This document shows, piece after piece, positions 16,957 to 25,798 of a stretch of DNA of 64,000 nucleotides. The translations under genes were made by a program, and so were the position numbers. Source of the stretch: CAWKGV01 sp963849305 (GTDB taxonomy: Bacteria > Pseudomonadota > Alphaproteobacteria > Acetobacterales > Acetobacteraceae); assembly GCA_963849305.1 (NCBI GenBank), contig CAWKGV010000004.1, positions 124,001-188,000 on the forward strand. The letters are read 5' to 3'. Within the stretch, counting starts at the first letter, position 1. Every line of letters starts with the position of its first letter. Under the pieces are notes generated by a model. The model searched no databases, had not been told where the DNA came from, and saw only the letters and a program-made list of their open reading frames with translations.

Positions 16957-18222
16957 GGCACCCAACTCTTGATACTGCCCCGTTTCCGGCATGAGGAGCA
17001 GGAAGATCAATAGCGCGGCTAGCGCGATCGCGGCGAGCGACAGGAATGCCATGGCGTAGCCGCCGCTGACGATGATGAAGCCAGCGAGCGTGGTGCTGAA
17101 GGCGGCGCCGATCCCCTGCACGGTGGTCGCGGCGCCGAGCGTAACATTGTAGCGCCCGGTCCCGCGCGTCAGATCCGCGATCACGAGCGGGAACAGCGCG
17201 CCGAATATGCCGGCGCCCACGCCGTCGAGCACCTGGATCGAGACCACCACATACGGGTCGTGCGCGAGGCTGAACAGCACACCGCGGATCGGCAATGCCG
17301 CGAACCCGGCAAGGAAGATGGCCTTGCGTCCCCATTCGTCGGCGCGATGGCCGACCAGAATCGACATCGGCACCATCACCGCCTGGGCGACGACGATCAG
17401 GGCGGACATGAAGATCGTGCCCTCGCCGGTGTTGTTGAGCGCCAGCTTCTGGCCGACGATCGGAAGCATCGCGGCGTTCGCGAGCTGCCATAAGGTGATC
17501 GCGCAGACGAAGATGAGGAGCGGCCGGCAGGAGAGCAGCGTGCGAACCCCGGAGGGCTGATCACCCTGGCGCTCGTCTTGATCTTGCTTGAAGCCGCGGG
17601 CGACCTTGTGGTTGATCTCGTCAGGCTTGATGAAAGTGGTGGCGATGATCGCTAGCACCCCGAGGACGCTGACCACCCAGAAGACCGCGGCCGTGGTGAT
17701 GAGATAGCCCAAAGCGCCAGCCACGAGCGCGGCGACGACGTTGCCGGCGTGGTTGAACCCTTGCATCCGCCCCATGCGATGAGTGAACAATCTCGGTCCA
17801 ACCAGCCCGAGCGCGATCGCGGCGGTCGCGGGCGGGAAAATCGCTGCTGAGCCGCCCAACAAGACCTGCGCCCCGGCGACGAGGCCGAATGTGGGCGCCA
17901 GCGTGACCATGAAGGCTGCGATAGCGATGACACCCGCGGCGATCATGATTGCCAGCCGCTTCCGACGCGTGGCGTCGATGAGGGCACCGGCCGGCGTTTG
18001 CGCGACCAGCGTGGCGATCCCGGATATCGTCATCACGAGGCCGATATCCGCCGCGTTCCAGTGCTCCGAGGTGATGAGGAAGATGGCTAGAAACGGCCCG
18101 AGGCCGGACTGCACGTCAGCCAGGAAAAAATTGAGCCAGTCAAGTGCATGCAGCGAGCGGCTTGGTGTCGGCCGATCAGTTGCGAGTCCGGCACGCCAAG
18201 CAGCGCCATTGCCCTTTCGCAT
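16906..18222 (-). CDS. MFS transporter
   Basis: The ATG at 18222 has a GGGAGAA site eight bases upstream and gives 438 residues. An upstream in-frame start at 18294 lacks support. The protein has about twelve membrane segments in two halves joined by a hydrophilic loop (KPDEINHKVARGFKQDQDE). The A-loop signature varies as GALIDATRRKRLAI after segment two, with its counterpart GHRADEWGRKAI in the second half. The family exports or imports small molecules by ion coupling; specificity cannot be told. The gene converges on pdeM, and the two 3' ends share 51 bases. Confidence 0.82.
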   Translation of the reverse strand: MRKGNGAAWRAGLATDRPTPSRSLHALDWLNFFLADVQSGLGPFLAIFLITSEHWNAADIGLVMTISGIATLVAQTPAGALIDATRRKRLAIMIAAGVIAIAAFMVTLAPTFGLVAGAQVLLGGSAAIFPPATAAIALGLVGPRLFTHRMGRMQGFNHAGNVVAALVAGALGYLITTAAVFWVVSVLGVLAIIATTFIKPDEINHKVARGFKQDQDERQGDQPSGVRTLLSCRPLLIFVCAITLWQLANAAMLPIVGQKLALNNTGEGTIFMSALIVVAQAVMVPMSILVGHRADEWGRKAIFLAGFAALPIRGVLFSLAHDPYVVVSIQVLDGVGAGIFGALFPLVIADLTRGTGRYNVTLGAATTVQGIGAAFSTTLAGFIIVSGGYAMAFLSLAAIALAALLIFLLLMPETGQYQELGASAPHAGNPEAEQSLAS

Positions 18223-18362
18223 GTCGGTTCTCCCTGGCTGGGCCACTCTAGCGTGGGGGGACGAGGCGCTTGCTGCCTTGCGGTACAAGGACAATCGGCT
18301 ACGATCAAGTGGTCAGCCATCCGGCTTTCGCCGGCGCTGGCTGATCGCCAAGGGAGGCCCAG

Positions 18363-18566
18363 ATGGCTGTCGCCAGTGTGTCGAAGATTACCGCAGCCTC
18401 GACCCAGAGCTTCGATGCCGCCGTACGCGAGGGATTGGAGCGCGCCAACAAGACGCTGCGCGGGATCACCGGATTGCACGTTGTCGAACAGAAGGCGAGC
18501 GTGAACGGTGGAAAGATAGCGGAGTATCGCGTCACGATGGAGGTGACGTTCCTCCTGGAGCACTGA
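18363..18566 (+). CDS. Dodecin family flavin-binding protein
   Basis: The 67-residue protein matches dodecin in size and sequence: it opens VSKITAASTQSFDAAVREGL, continues with a RANKTLRGITGLHVVEQ strand, and ends in EYRVTMEVTFLLEH. Dodecins assemble as hollow dodecamers that store riboflavin, FMN or related flavins and limit photo-damage. A GGGAGGCCCAG ribosome site precedes the ATG. The flavoprotein monooxygenase/reductase at 22649 is close by, but a direct link is speculative. It is followed by a universal stress protein gene. Confidence 0.85.
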   Translation: MAVASVSKITAASTQSFDAAVREGLERANKTLRGITGLHVVEQKASVNGGKIAEYRVTMEVTFLLEH

Positions 18567-18668
18567 CCGAGCTTCGCGACCACCGATCGTAGCGGCCGGT
18601 TCCCACCACGCGCGCTCCGGCGCGGCGATCGGTGATTCGTGAAGTGCTCCATGTGAGGACTAGCACTT

Positions 18669-19451
18669 ATGAGCATCCGCAAACTCTTGCTGCCGCTTTC
18701 TAGCACTGCTGGGGGCGAGGCGGCGTTGTCGACGGCTTTGACGGTTGCGCGGCAATGGAACGCTCACCTCGCGGTCTTGCATGTGGGTGTCGACGGACGC
18801 CGCGAAGCAGCGGTGCGGGGCATGTTCGATCGCATCGCACGCGAGTACACCGTGGTCCTCGCCGATGCCAAGCCGGATACCAACACGGCCACGGCGAGCT
18901 TTTCCGCGGTCACGGGACGCGAAGCCGATACAGTGGCCCAGCACGCCCGACTGGTCGATCTCATTGTCGTCGCGCATCCGGCCAACCGCGAGGATGTCTC
19001 CTCCTCCGACGCGCTGCATGCGGTGCTGTTCGATTCCGGCCGGCCGGTGATAATCGCCCCACCGGCTCCATCAAAGGCGATCGGTTCCCGGACATGCCTC
19101 GGGTGGAACGGCTCCGCCAAATCGGCGTCAGCCATGATGGCGGGCCTGCCGTGGCTGGAACGCGCCGAAGCCGTGCGGATCCTGTGGTCGGAGGAGTACC
19201 AGCGGCGCGGGCCGCTGGCCCCCGAACTGCAATCTTATCTCGCGGCGCACGGCGTGACCGCGGATCGGCACATGTTCGAGCCAATCGACAACGTCGTGGG
19301 TGCTGGATTGCTGGCCGCCGCGTATGAGTTCCACTGCGATCTGCTGATCATGGGCGCGTACTCGCATTCGCGGCTGCGCCAGCTTGTGCTGGGCGGTGTG
19401 ACACGCCACGTCCTTGAGCACGCGGCCGTCCCTGTCATGATGCATCGCTAG
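18669..19451 (+). CDS. Universal stress protein
   Basis: The 260-residue protein has two UspA-type halves. The N-terminal half (KLLLPLSSTAGGEAALSTAL, then AHLAVLHVGVDG) lacks the full nucleotide loop. The C-terminal half keeps it: LLIMGAYSHSRLRQLVLGGVTRHVL, ending AAVPVMMHR, which fits the G-x2-G-x9-G(S/T) ATP motif in modified form. Such tandem Usp proteins are cytoplasmic and induced by starvation or oxidative stress. The ATG follows GTGAGGACTAGC. It sits between dodecin and the aromatic CoA-ligase gene; co-regulation is possible but unproven. Confidence 0.85.
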   Translation: MSIRKLLLPLSSTAGGEAALSTALTVARQWNAHLAVLHVGVDGRREAAVRGMFDRIAREYTVVLADAKPDTNTATASFSAVTGREADTVAQHARLVDLIVVAHPANREDVSSSDALHAVLFDSGRPVIIAPPAPSKAIGSRTCLGWNGSAKSASAMMAGLPWLERAEAVRILWSEEYQRRGPLAPELQSYLAAHGVTADRHMFEPIDNVVGAGLLAAAYEFHCDLLIMGAYSHSRLRQLVLGGVTRHVLEHAAVPVMMHR

Positions 19452-19475
19452 GGGATTGCGCGCCAATTGCCGGCC

Positions 19476-21131
19476 ATGACGCTGAGGCTGGTGCCGAGGC
19501 TATTGCCGATGTTCACCGAGACCGTCGCCGAAGCCTTCGCGGATAGTGCGACCCGCTACGCCGATCGTCCGTTTCTGCATGTTCTGGACGAAACCGCCTC
19601 AATTTACGATATCGCGCCGGGCACGATCACCTATGCCGCCGCGGCGCGCGGGATTGAGCATCTCCGGGCCAGTTACGCCGAAGCGGGCTATGGGCACGGT
19701 CATCGCGTGGGGCTGATGTTGGAAAACCGGCCGGCCTTCTTCCTGCACTGGCTGGCGCTGAATGGGCTTGGCGCCAGCGTCGTGCCGCTGAACTCGGAGC
19801 TGCGGCCAGCCGAGCTTGATTATCTGGTGGATCACAGCGAGATCGTGCTCGGCGTCGCGGCCACTTCCCATCTCCCGAAATTGCGGGCATCGGTTGAGCG
19901 CAGCGGCCGGCACTGTGCGTCGATGGCAGCAGACGCAGGCCCACCGTGCGCGATTCACGTTGTTCCCAGCCTGGAGCGCCCGCCCGATCGGCGAAGCGAA
20001 TGCGCTCTGCTCTACACGTCGGGCACGACCGGGCGCCCGAAAGGCTGCGTGCTATCCAATGACTACTATCTGCGCGCGGGAAGATGGTACAATGGACTGA
20101 GTGGGATGTGCGCGCTGCGCCCGGGCGAAGACCGGCTCATCACGCCTCTACCGCTCGTGCATATGAACGCGATGGCCGTCTCCAGCATGGCGATGATGCT
20201 TAGTGGTGGTTGCATCATCCAGCTGGACCGCTTCCATCCGCGCAGTTGGTGGCAATCGGTGCGCGACAGCCGCGCGACGATCGTGCACTACCTCGGCGCG
20301 ATGCCCTCGATGCTGCTCGGCGTCTCACCCGATGCGCGCGAACGCGATCATGCGGTGCGGTTCGGCTTCGGTGCCGGCGTTGACCGACGCCGCCAAGCGG
20401 CATTCGAGGCACGTTTCGGTTTTCCGCTGCTCGAAGCGTGGGCGATGACCGAAACGGGCGCAGGCGCCGCGGTGATCGCCAATCGCGAGCCGCGGCATGT
20501 CGACACGAGCTGCTTCGGGCGCCCCGACCCCTCGGTTGAGGTTCGTATCGTCGACGCCGCCGCCCCCTGTCCTCCCGGTACTCCGGGTGAGTTGCTGGTG
20601 CGCGCCGCCGGCCCGGACCCTCGCGCGGGCTTCTTCACCGAATACCTGAAAGACGAGCAGGCAACGCGCGCCGCCTGGGAGGGCGACTGGTTCCATACCG
20701 GCGACATCGTGCGCGCCGACCCTGAGGGCAATCTCCATTTCGTAGACCGCAAGAAGAACGTGATTCGCCGCAGCGGGGAGAACGTGTCGGCGGTGGAGGT
20801 AGAGAGCGTGCTTCGCGGTCACCCGGACGTCGCCGAGGTCGCCGTTACCGCCGTCCCGGATGAGACACGCGGAGAGGAAGTGCTGGCCTGTATCATCCCG
20901 CGCGTGCCGGTCCCCGCTGAGCGCATGTGGGAGGTCGCGGCCTCGATCGTGCGAACGGCGCTGGAGGAGCTTTCCTACTTCAAGGTGCCGGCCTGGGTTG
21001 CCTTCATGGAGCGGCTTCCGCTTACTGCCAGCCAGAAGGTCTCGCGCGGCGAACTCAAGGAGCTGGCGCGCCGGCTGCGCGGTTCGCCCGATTGCATCGA
21101 CACGCGCCCGCTGAAGCGGCGGCGCACATGA
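19476..21131 (+). CDS. AMP-forming acyl/aryl-CoA ligase
   Basis: The product has 551 residues from the ATG at 19476; the ATG at 19509 (MFTETVAEAF) fits the family's usual start equally well. Acyl-activating enzyme motifs are complete: the P-loop LYTSGTTGRPKGCVLSN, LEAWAMTETGAG, the hinge GDWFHTGDIVRADPEG, RKKNVIRRSGENVSAVEVE, and the catalytic Lys in LTASQKVSR. It would activate a carboxylic acid to its CoA thioester. The run downstream (thiolase-like, DUF35, fused monooxygenase/OYE, SDR, RidA) argues for an aromatic acid such as 2-aminobenzoate or salicylate. Its stop overlaps the next start by four bases. Confidence 0.88.
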   Translation: MTLRLVPRLLPMFTETVAEAFADSATRYADRPFLHVLDETASIYDIAPGTITYAAAARGIEHLRASYAEAGYGHGHRVGLMLENRPAFFLHWLALNGLGASVVPLNSELRPAELDYLVDHSEIVLGVAATSHLPKLRASVERSGRHCASMAADAGPPCAIHVVPSLERPPDRRSECALLYTSGTTGRPKGCVLSNDYYLRAGRWYNGLSGMCALRPGEDRLITPLPLVHMNAMAVSSMAMMLSGGCIIQLDRFHPRSWWQSVRDSRATIVHYLGAMPSMLLGVSPDARERDHAVRFGFGAGVDRRRQAAFEARFGFPLLEAWAMTETGAGAAVIANREPRHVDTSCFGRPDPSVEVRIVDAAAPCPPGTPGELLVRAAGPDPRAGFFTEYLKDEQATRAAWEGDWFHTGDIVRADPEGNLHFVDRKKNVIRRSGENVSAVEVESVLRGHPDVAEVAVTAVPDETRGEEVLACIIPRVPVPAERMWEVAASIVRTALEELSYFKVPAWVAFMERLPLTASQKVSRGELKELARRLRGSPDCIDTRPLKRRRT

Positions 21132-22291
21132 TGCAAGGCTACGCCGACATCGCCGTGTGCGTCCCGGTGACGGAGCCATATGTCCGCCGCTCTCCGCACG
21201 CGGCGGCCTGGTTCCTCGCGCGTGTGCTCGCGGGCTTGATTCGCGGCAGCGGCTTGCGCAAGGACCAGATCGACGGGCTGTGCGTCTCAAGTTTCACGCT
21301 GCTCCCTGATACGGCGGTGGCGTTCACCCAGCATGTCGGGCTCTCGCCGCGGTTCCTGGAATGGCTGCCGATGGGCGGAGCTTGCGGCGTTGTCGCCCTG
21401 CGGCGCGCGGCGCGGGCGGTGCAGGTAGGCGACGCCGAAATGGTCGCCTGCATCGCGGGCGACACAGCGAACGCGACGAGCTTCCGCGACCTGCTGGCGG
21501 GCTTCAGCACGTTCGCCCGCGATGCCGTGTACCCCTACGGCGCGGGCGGCCCGAACGCCAGCTTCGCGCTGATCACGGATGCTTATATGCGGATGTTCGG
21601 CGCGACCCGCGAGGACTTCGGCAAGCTCTGCATCGCCAGCCGCGAGAATGCCCGGCCCAATGCGTCGGCGCTGCTGCGCGGCGAGCTGACCCTGGCGCAG
21701 TACCTGGCCGCGCGCCCGATCGCCGAACCGCTGCACCTTTATGATTGCGTGATGCCGTGCGCGGGTGGCGATGGGTTCCTGGTGATGCGACGCGCGCGCG
21801 CCGAGGCACTCGAGCTGCCCTATGCGCGCGTGCTCGGCGCGATCGAGCGGCACAACGCCTATCCCGGCGACCCGGTCCAGTTGCGCGGCGGCTGGGCGAT
21901 GGATGGCGACGCACTCTGGACGCAAGCAGGCATCGGTCCGCACGACGTGGACCTGGTGCAGACCTACGACGATTACCCGGTGATCTCGATGATGCAGTTC
22001 GAGGGCCTTGGCTTCTGCGGTGCGGGCCAAGCGCCGGAATTCGTTCGGCGCCACGGCTTCACGGTAAAGGGCAGCTTTCCGCACAACACCGGGGGCGGGC
22101 AGCTCTCGATGGGGCAGGCTGGCGCGGCCGGCGGTTATGTCGGGTTGGTGGAGGCGGTGCGACAACTCACCGGCCAAGCGGAGGGGCGCGCGGTGCCCGG
22201 CGCGCGGCACGCGCTGGCGAGCGGCTTTGGCATGATCAACTACGACCGCGGCCTCTGCTCGGCCGCTTGCGTGCTGGCGGCGGGGCGGTGA
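21128..22291 (+). CDS. Thiolase-like acetyl-CoA acetyltransferase / lipid-transfer protein
   Basis: The start overlaps the CoA-ligase stop (ATGA) and gives 387 residues. The protein follows the SCP-x-type thiolase fold: an early DIAVCVPVTEPYVRRS strand, a nucleophilic Cys candidate in MGGACGVVALRRA, the PYGAGGPNASFALIT region, FPHNTGGGQLSMGQAGAAGG with the catalytic His, and a late Cys in GLCSAACVL. Such proteins pair with DUF35 proteins, and the DUF35 gene follows at once with a four-base overlap. The likely job is thiolytic or retro-Claisen cleavage of a CoA intermediate in the same pathway as the ligase. Confidence 0.83.
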   Translation: MMQGYADIAVCVPVTEPYVRRSPHAAAWFLARVLAGLIRGSGLRKDQIDGLCVSSFTLLPDTAVAFTQHVGLSPRFLEWLPMGGACGVVALRRAARAVQVGDAEMVACIAGDTANATSFRDLLAGFSTFARDAVYPYGAGGPNASFALITDAYMRMFGATREDFGKLCIASRENARPNASALLRGELTLAQYLAARPIAEPLHLYDCVMPCAGGDGFLVMRRARAEALELPYARVLGAIERHNAYPGDPVQLRGGWAMDGDALWTQAGIGPHDVDLVQTYDDYPVISMMQFEGLGFCGAGQAPEFVRRHGFTVKGSFPHNTGGGQLSMGQAGAAGGYVGLVEAVRQLTGQAEGRAVPGARHALASGFGMINYDRGLCSAACVLAAGR

Positions 22292-22647
22292 ACCGCGAAA
22301 TGCACGCCGCCGCCGTCGAGGGCCGACTTGCCTTGCAGCACTGTGCGGATTGCGGCGCGGTGCATTACCCGCCGCGCGAGGTCTGCGCCACGTGCCTGTC
22401 GGATCGCCTGGACTGGGAGGTCACGGCAGATGGACCGGGCGAGGTGCTGGCACAGACCACGCTACACCATAGCAACGAGGCCCGCGTCGGCGCGTTGCTA
22501 CCGTTGCGGCTCGGGTTGGTGCGATTGCTCGCGGGACCGGTGGCCGTGTGCTTTCTTGGAAACGGCACGCAAGCGGGAGATCGGGTCCGGGTGCGCGCGG
22601 AGCTTGATCCCGAGGGGCGGGTTGTCCTGCGGGCAGAGGTCGAGTGA
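22288..22647 (+). CDS. DUF35 / OB-fold zinc-ribbon protein, thiolase partner
   Basis: The GTG at 22288 overlaps the thiolase stop (GTGA) and gives 119 residues. An N-terminal zinc ribbon (HCADCG, then CATCLSD, two CxxC knuckles about 17 residues apart) is followed by an OB-fold with the usual YPPREVC-type linker and VLAQTTLHHSN strand. DUF35 proteins form complexes with SCP-x thiolases and acyl-CoA enzymes and are needed for their activity or assembly. The immediate coupling to the thiolase gene supports exactly that. The next gene starts one base after its stop. Confidence 0.85.
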   Translation: MNREMHAAAVEGRLALQHCADCGAVHYPPREVCATCLSDRLDWEVTADGPGEVLAQTTLHHSNEARVGALLPLRLGLVRLLAGPVAVCFLGNGTQAGDRVRVRAELDPEGRVVLRAEVE

Positions 22648-22648
22648 C

Positions 22649-24937
22649 ATGAGGATCGTCTGCGTCGGCGGCGGCCCGGCCGGGCTCTACTTCGCGATCC
22701 AGATGAAGCGGCGCGACCCGTCCCACAGCATCGCCGTGATCGAGCGCAACCGGCCGTTCGACACGTTCGGCTGGGGCGTGGTGTTCTCCGACGAGACGCT
22801 GCGCAACCTGGAAGGCGCGGACCCGCCAAGCCGCCAGGAGATCATCGAGAGCTTCGCCCATTGGGACAATATCGACATCCATTTCAGAGGGCGTGTCATC
22901 ACCTCCGGCGGGCACGGCTTTGCCGGCATCGAACGCAAGCACCTGCTTAATATCCTGCAACGCCGTGCCGAGGCGCTCGGCGTCGAGCTGGTGTTCGAGC
23001 GCGAGGTGGAGGATTCGGCCGAGTTCCCGGACGCGGACCTGGTCGTTGCCGCTGACGGCATCAACAGCAAGCTCCGCACGCGACACGCGGCGCATTTCAA
23101 GCCGTCGATCGACGTGCGCAAGAACAAGTTCGTCTGGCTCGGCACGCGCCGCGCGTTCGAGGCGTTCACCTTCATCTTCGTGGAAACCGACTGGGGCTGG
23201 TTCCAGGCGCACGCCTATCGCTTCAACCGCGACACCTCGACCTTCATCGTCGAGACCACCGAGCCGGCATGGCGCGCCGCCGGGCTCGACCAGCTTGATA
23301 TCGCTGGCACGCTCGCCTTCTGCGAGCGGCTGTTCGCCCCTTGGCTCGACGGGCATCGCCTCATCGCGAATCTGCGCCATCTGCGCGGCAGTCAGTGGAT
23401 CAGCTTCCCACGGGTCTCCAACGAGACCTGGGTGATCGGCAATGTCGTGCTGATGGGCGATGCCGCCCACTCCGCGCATTTCTCCGTCGGCTCCGGCACC
23501 AAGCTCGCGTTCGAGGACGCGATCGCGCTGGCGCGCGCGTTCGATGCGCACGGCGCCGACGTGCCCGCGGCACTGGCCGCCTATGAGGCGGAACGGAAGC
23601 TGGAGGTGCTGCGGATCCAGTCGGCCGCCCGCAACTCCACCGAGTGGTTTGAGGACGTGGCGCGCTACGCCCATCTGGAGCCCGAACAGTTCGCATACAG
23701 CCTACTCACCCGCAGCCAGCGCATCAGCCACGAGAATCTGAGGTTGCGTGACCGGCCGTGGCTCGAAGGCATCGAACGATGGCTCGCCGAGCGAGCGGGC
23801 GCGCCCTCGAATCGCCCGATCCCGCCCATGTTCCTGCCATTCCGTCTGCGCGAGCTGCGGCTCGCCAACCGCGTCGTGGTCTCGCCGATGGCGACCTACA
23901 GCGCCCGCGACGGGATGCCGAACGATTTTCATCTGGTGCATCTTGGCGCCCGCGCGCTCGGCGGCGCCGGCTTCGTGTTCACGGAGATGGTCTGTGTCAC
24001 GCCGCAGGGGCGCATCACGCCGGGCTGCGCGGGGATCTGGTCGGAGGAGCAGACGCGCGCTTGGCAGCGCATCGTCGCGTTCGTGCACGCCGAGACCGGG
24101 GCGAAGATTTGCCTCCAGCTCGGCCATTCCGGCCCGAAGGGATCGACGCAGGTCGGCTGGGAGGAGATGGACGCGCCGCTAGCGGAGGGCAACTGGGAGG
24201 TGATCGCCCCCTCGCCGATCGCCTGGAGCCCGCGCAACCAGACTCCCCGGCCGATGGACCGCGCGGACATGGACGGGGTGCGCGACGCATTCGTGCGCGC
24301 GGTGCGCTTCGGCGAAGCGGCAGGGTTCGACATGCTGGAACTGCATGCCGCGCACGGCTATCTGCTGTCTGCCTTCATCTCGCCGCTCACCAACCAGCGC
24401 AAGGACGAGTACGGCGGCCCGCTCGAAAAGCGGCTGCGCTTCCCGCTGGAGGTGTTCCGCGCCATGCGTGCCGTCTGGCCTGCGCCCAAGCCCATGTCGG
24501 TGCGCATCTCGGCAACCGACTGGGTAGAGGGCGGCATCACGGGCGATGACGCCGTGCGGATCGCGCACGCGTTCCGGGCAGCGGGGGTGGACTTGATAGA
24601 TGTCTCGGCGGGCCAGACCTCCGCCCGCGCCCGGCCGGTGTATGGGCGGATGTTCCAGACCCCGTTCGCCGACCGCATTCGCAACGAGGTCGGCATCGCC
24701 ACGATGGCGGTGGGCAATATCACCGAGCCCGACCAGCTCAACTCGATCATCGCCGCCGGTCGAGCCGATCTCTGCGCGCTCGCCCGGCCGCATCTTTCGG
24801 ACCCGCATTTCGCGCTGCGCGCTGCCGCCGGGCTCGGTTACGCAGAGCAGTGGTGGCCGAAGCAGTACCTGGCCGGGAAGGCGCAGGTCGAGCGACTGGC
24901 CGGTCGGCGGGATAGCGAGGGGTCGGTGGTCATATGA
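22649..24937 (+). CDS. Fused FAD monooxygenase/Old Yellow Enzyme: 2-aminobenzoyl-CoA or salicylyl-CoA hydroxylase-reductase
   Basis: The 762-residue protein is a natural fusion. Residues 1-about 385 form a class A flavin monooxygenase: FAD-binding GGGPAGLYFAI at residue 7, an ADGINSKLR segment, and VLMGDAAHSAHFSVGSGTKL. Residues about 390-762 are an FMN-binding TIM barrel of the Old Yellow Enzyme class: PFRLRELRLANRVVVSPMATYSA, LQLGHSGPKG, and the catalytic HAAHGYLLSAFISP. This exact fusion is known as 2-aminobenzoyl-CoA monooxygenase/reductase and is annotated elsewhere as bifunctional salicylyl-CoA 5-hydroxylase/oxidoreductase. It hydroxylates and then reduces the CoA-bound ring. The upstream ligase makes a CoA substrate and the downstream RidA could clear an imine, which favours the aminobenzoyl-CoA version. 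Confidence 0.88.
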   Translation: MRIVCVGGGPAGLYFAIQMKRRDPSHSIAVIERNRPFDTFGWGVVFSDETLRNLEGADPPSRQEIIESFAHWDNIDIHFRGRVITSGGHGFAGIERKHLLNILQRRAEALGVELVFEREVEDSAEFPDADLVVAADGINSKLRTRHAAHFKPSIDVRKNKFVWLGTRRAFEAFTFIFVETDWGWFQAHAYRFNRDTSTFIVETTEPAWRAAGLDQLDIAGTLAFCERLFAPWLDGHRLIANLRHLRGSQWISFPRVSNETWVIGNVVLMGDAAHSAHFSVGSGTKLAFEDAIALARAFDAHGADVPAALAAYEAERKLEVLRIQSAARNSTEWFEDVARYAHLEPEQFAYSLLTRSQRISHENLRLRDRPWLEGIERWLAERAGAPSNRPIPPMFLPFRLRELRLANRVVVSPMATYSARDGMPNDFHLVHLGARALGGAGFVFTEMVCVTPQGRITPGCAGIWSEEQTRAWQRIVAFVHAETGAKICLQLGHSGPKGSTQVGWEEMDAPLAEGNWEVIAPSPIAWSPRNQTPRPMDRADMDGVRDAFVRAVRFGEAAGFDMLELHAAHGYLLSAFISPLTNQRKDEYGGPLEKRLRFPLEVFRAMRAVWPAPKPMSVRISATDWVEGGITGDDAVRIAHAFRAAGVDLIDVSAGQTSARARPVYGRMFQTPFADRIRNEVGIATMAVGNITEPDQLNSIIAAGRADLCALARPHLSDPHFALRAAAGLGYAEQWWPKQYLAGKAQVERLAGRRDSEGSVVI

Positions 24938-24958
24938 TCCTGATTTGGCTGAACTGCG

Positions 24959-25798
24959 GTGCGTGACTCCTCCCCCAACCCCCTCCCGCAAGGGGAGAGG
25001 GCTATTACTTCTCCCTCTTCCCTTGCGGGCGGGAGCCGGGGGCAAGGGGCCAGCCTACCACTCTCCGGCCTCACCGCGTTGGTCACCGGCGGGGCCAAGG
25101 GGATCGGGCTGGCGGTCGCGCGGCGGCTCGCCGCGGATGGGTCGGCGATCGCCCTGATCGGGCGCGACGCGGCGGCGCTGGAGCGCACGTCGGCCGAACT
25201 GGGCGCGCCGTACGCGGTAGCGAACGTCACCGACCGCGACGCACTGCGACAGGCAATTGCGGCGCTCCCGTCTTGCGACATCCTAGTGAACAATGCCGGC
25301 GCCGCGATCTCCAAGCCGTTCCTCACGCACAAGCCCGAGGATTGGCATTCCATGCTGGCGGTGAACCTGCTGGCCGCCGTGACCGCGAGCCAGGAAGTGT
25401 TGCCGGGGATGCGCAAGCGCGGCTTCGGCCGTATCGTCAACATCGCCAGCACGGCCGGGCTGAAGGGCTACGCCTATGTCACCGCTTACGTCGCCGCCAA
25501 GCACGCATTAGTGGGGTTCACCCGGGCGCTCGCCCTTGAGACGGTGCGCGACAGCATCACTGTCAACGCCGTCTGCCCGGGCTTCACCGACACCGACATG
25601 ACGGGGCGTTCGGTCGCGACAATCGTCGCGGCAAGCGGTCGCAGCGCTGCGGAAGCGCTCGCCCTGCTAGTACGCGGCAACCCAGCCGAGCGACTGGTCG
25701 CACCTGAGGAAGTGGCGGAGGCGGCGGCGTTCCTTTGCCGGCGCGAGGCCGGCGCCGTCACCGGCCAGGCGATTGCCGTCGCCTGCGGAGAGGTTTGA
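24959..25798 (+). CDS. Short-chain dehydrogenase/reductase (SDR)
   Basis: The SDR core begins at about codon 37: nucleotide motif TGGAKGIG, NNAGAA, catalytic Ser in IASTAGL, and the YxxxK pair in YVTAYVAAKHA, ending AIAVACGEV. It is a classical SDR of about 245 residues. The only usable upstream start in frame is a GTG at 24959, which makes the first 36 codons (280 residues total) pass through a dispersed palindromic repeat. No ATG is available close to the core. Either the repeat inserted at the original start and now supplies the N-terminus, or translation starts at a weak CTG/TTG codon near 25060. It would oxidise or reduce a 3-hydroxyacyl-CoA-like intermediate of the pathway. Confidence 0.8.
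   Translation: MRDSSPNPLPQGERAITSPSSLAGGSRGQGASLPLSGLTALVTGGAKGIGLAVARRLAADGSAIALIGRDAAALERTSAELGAPYAVANVTDRDALRQAIAALPSCDILVNNAGAAISKPFLTHKPEDWHSMLAVNLLAAVTASQEVLPGMRKRGFGRIVNIASTAGLKGYAYVTAYVAAKHALVGFTRALALETVRDSITVNAVCPGFTDTDMTGRSVATIVAASGRSAAEALALLVRGNPAERLVAPEEVAEAAAFLCRREAGAVTGQAIAVACGEV
24965..25048. repeat. Dispersed palindromic repeat, copy A
   Basis: CT-rich and GA-rich halves built on CCTCCCGCAAGGGGAGAGGG face CCCTCTTCCCTTGCGGGCGGGAG a few bases later, so the element can fold into a strong hairpin. Related elements lie at about 56907-56996 and 60722-60830. They resemble the REP-like CTCTCCC/GGGAGAG elements scattered between genes in many alphaproteobacteria. Unlike the other two copies, this one lies inside the open reading frame of the SDR gene. 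Confidence 0.7.
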
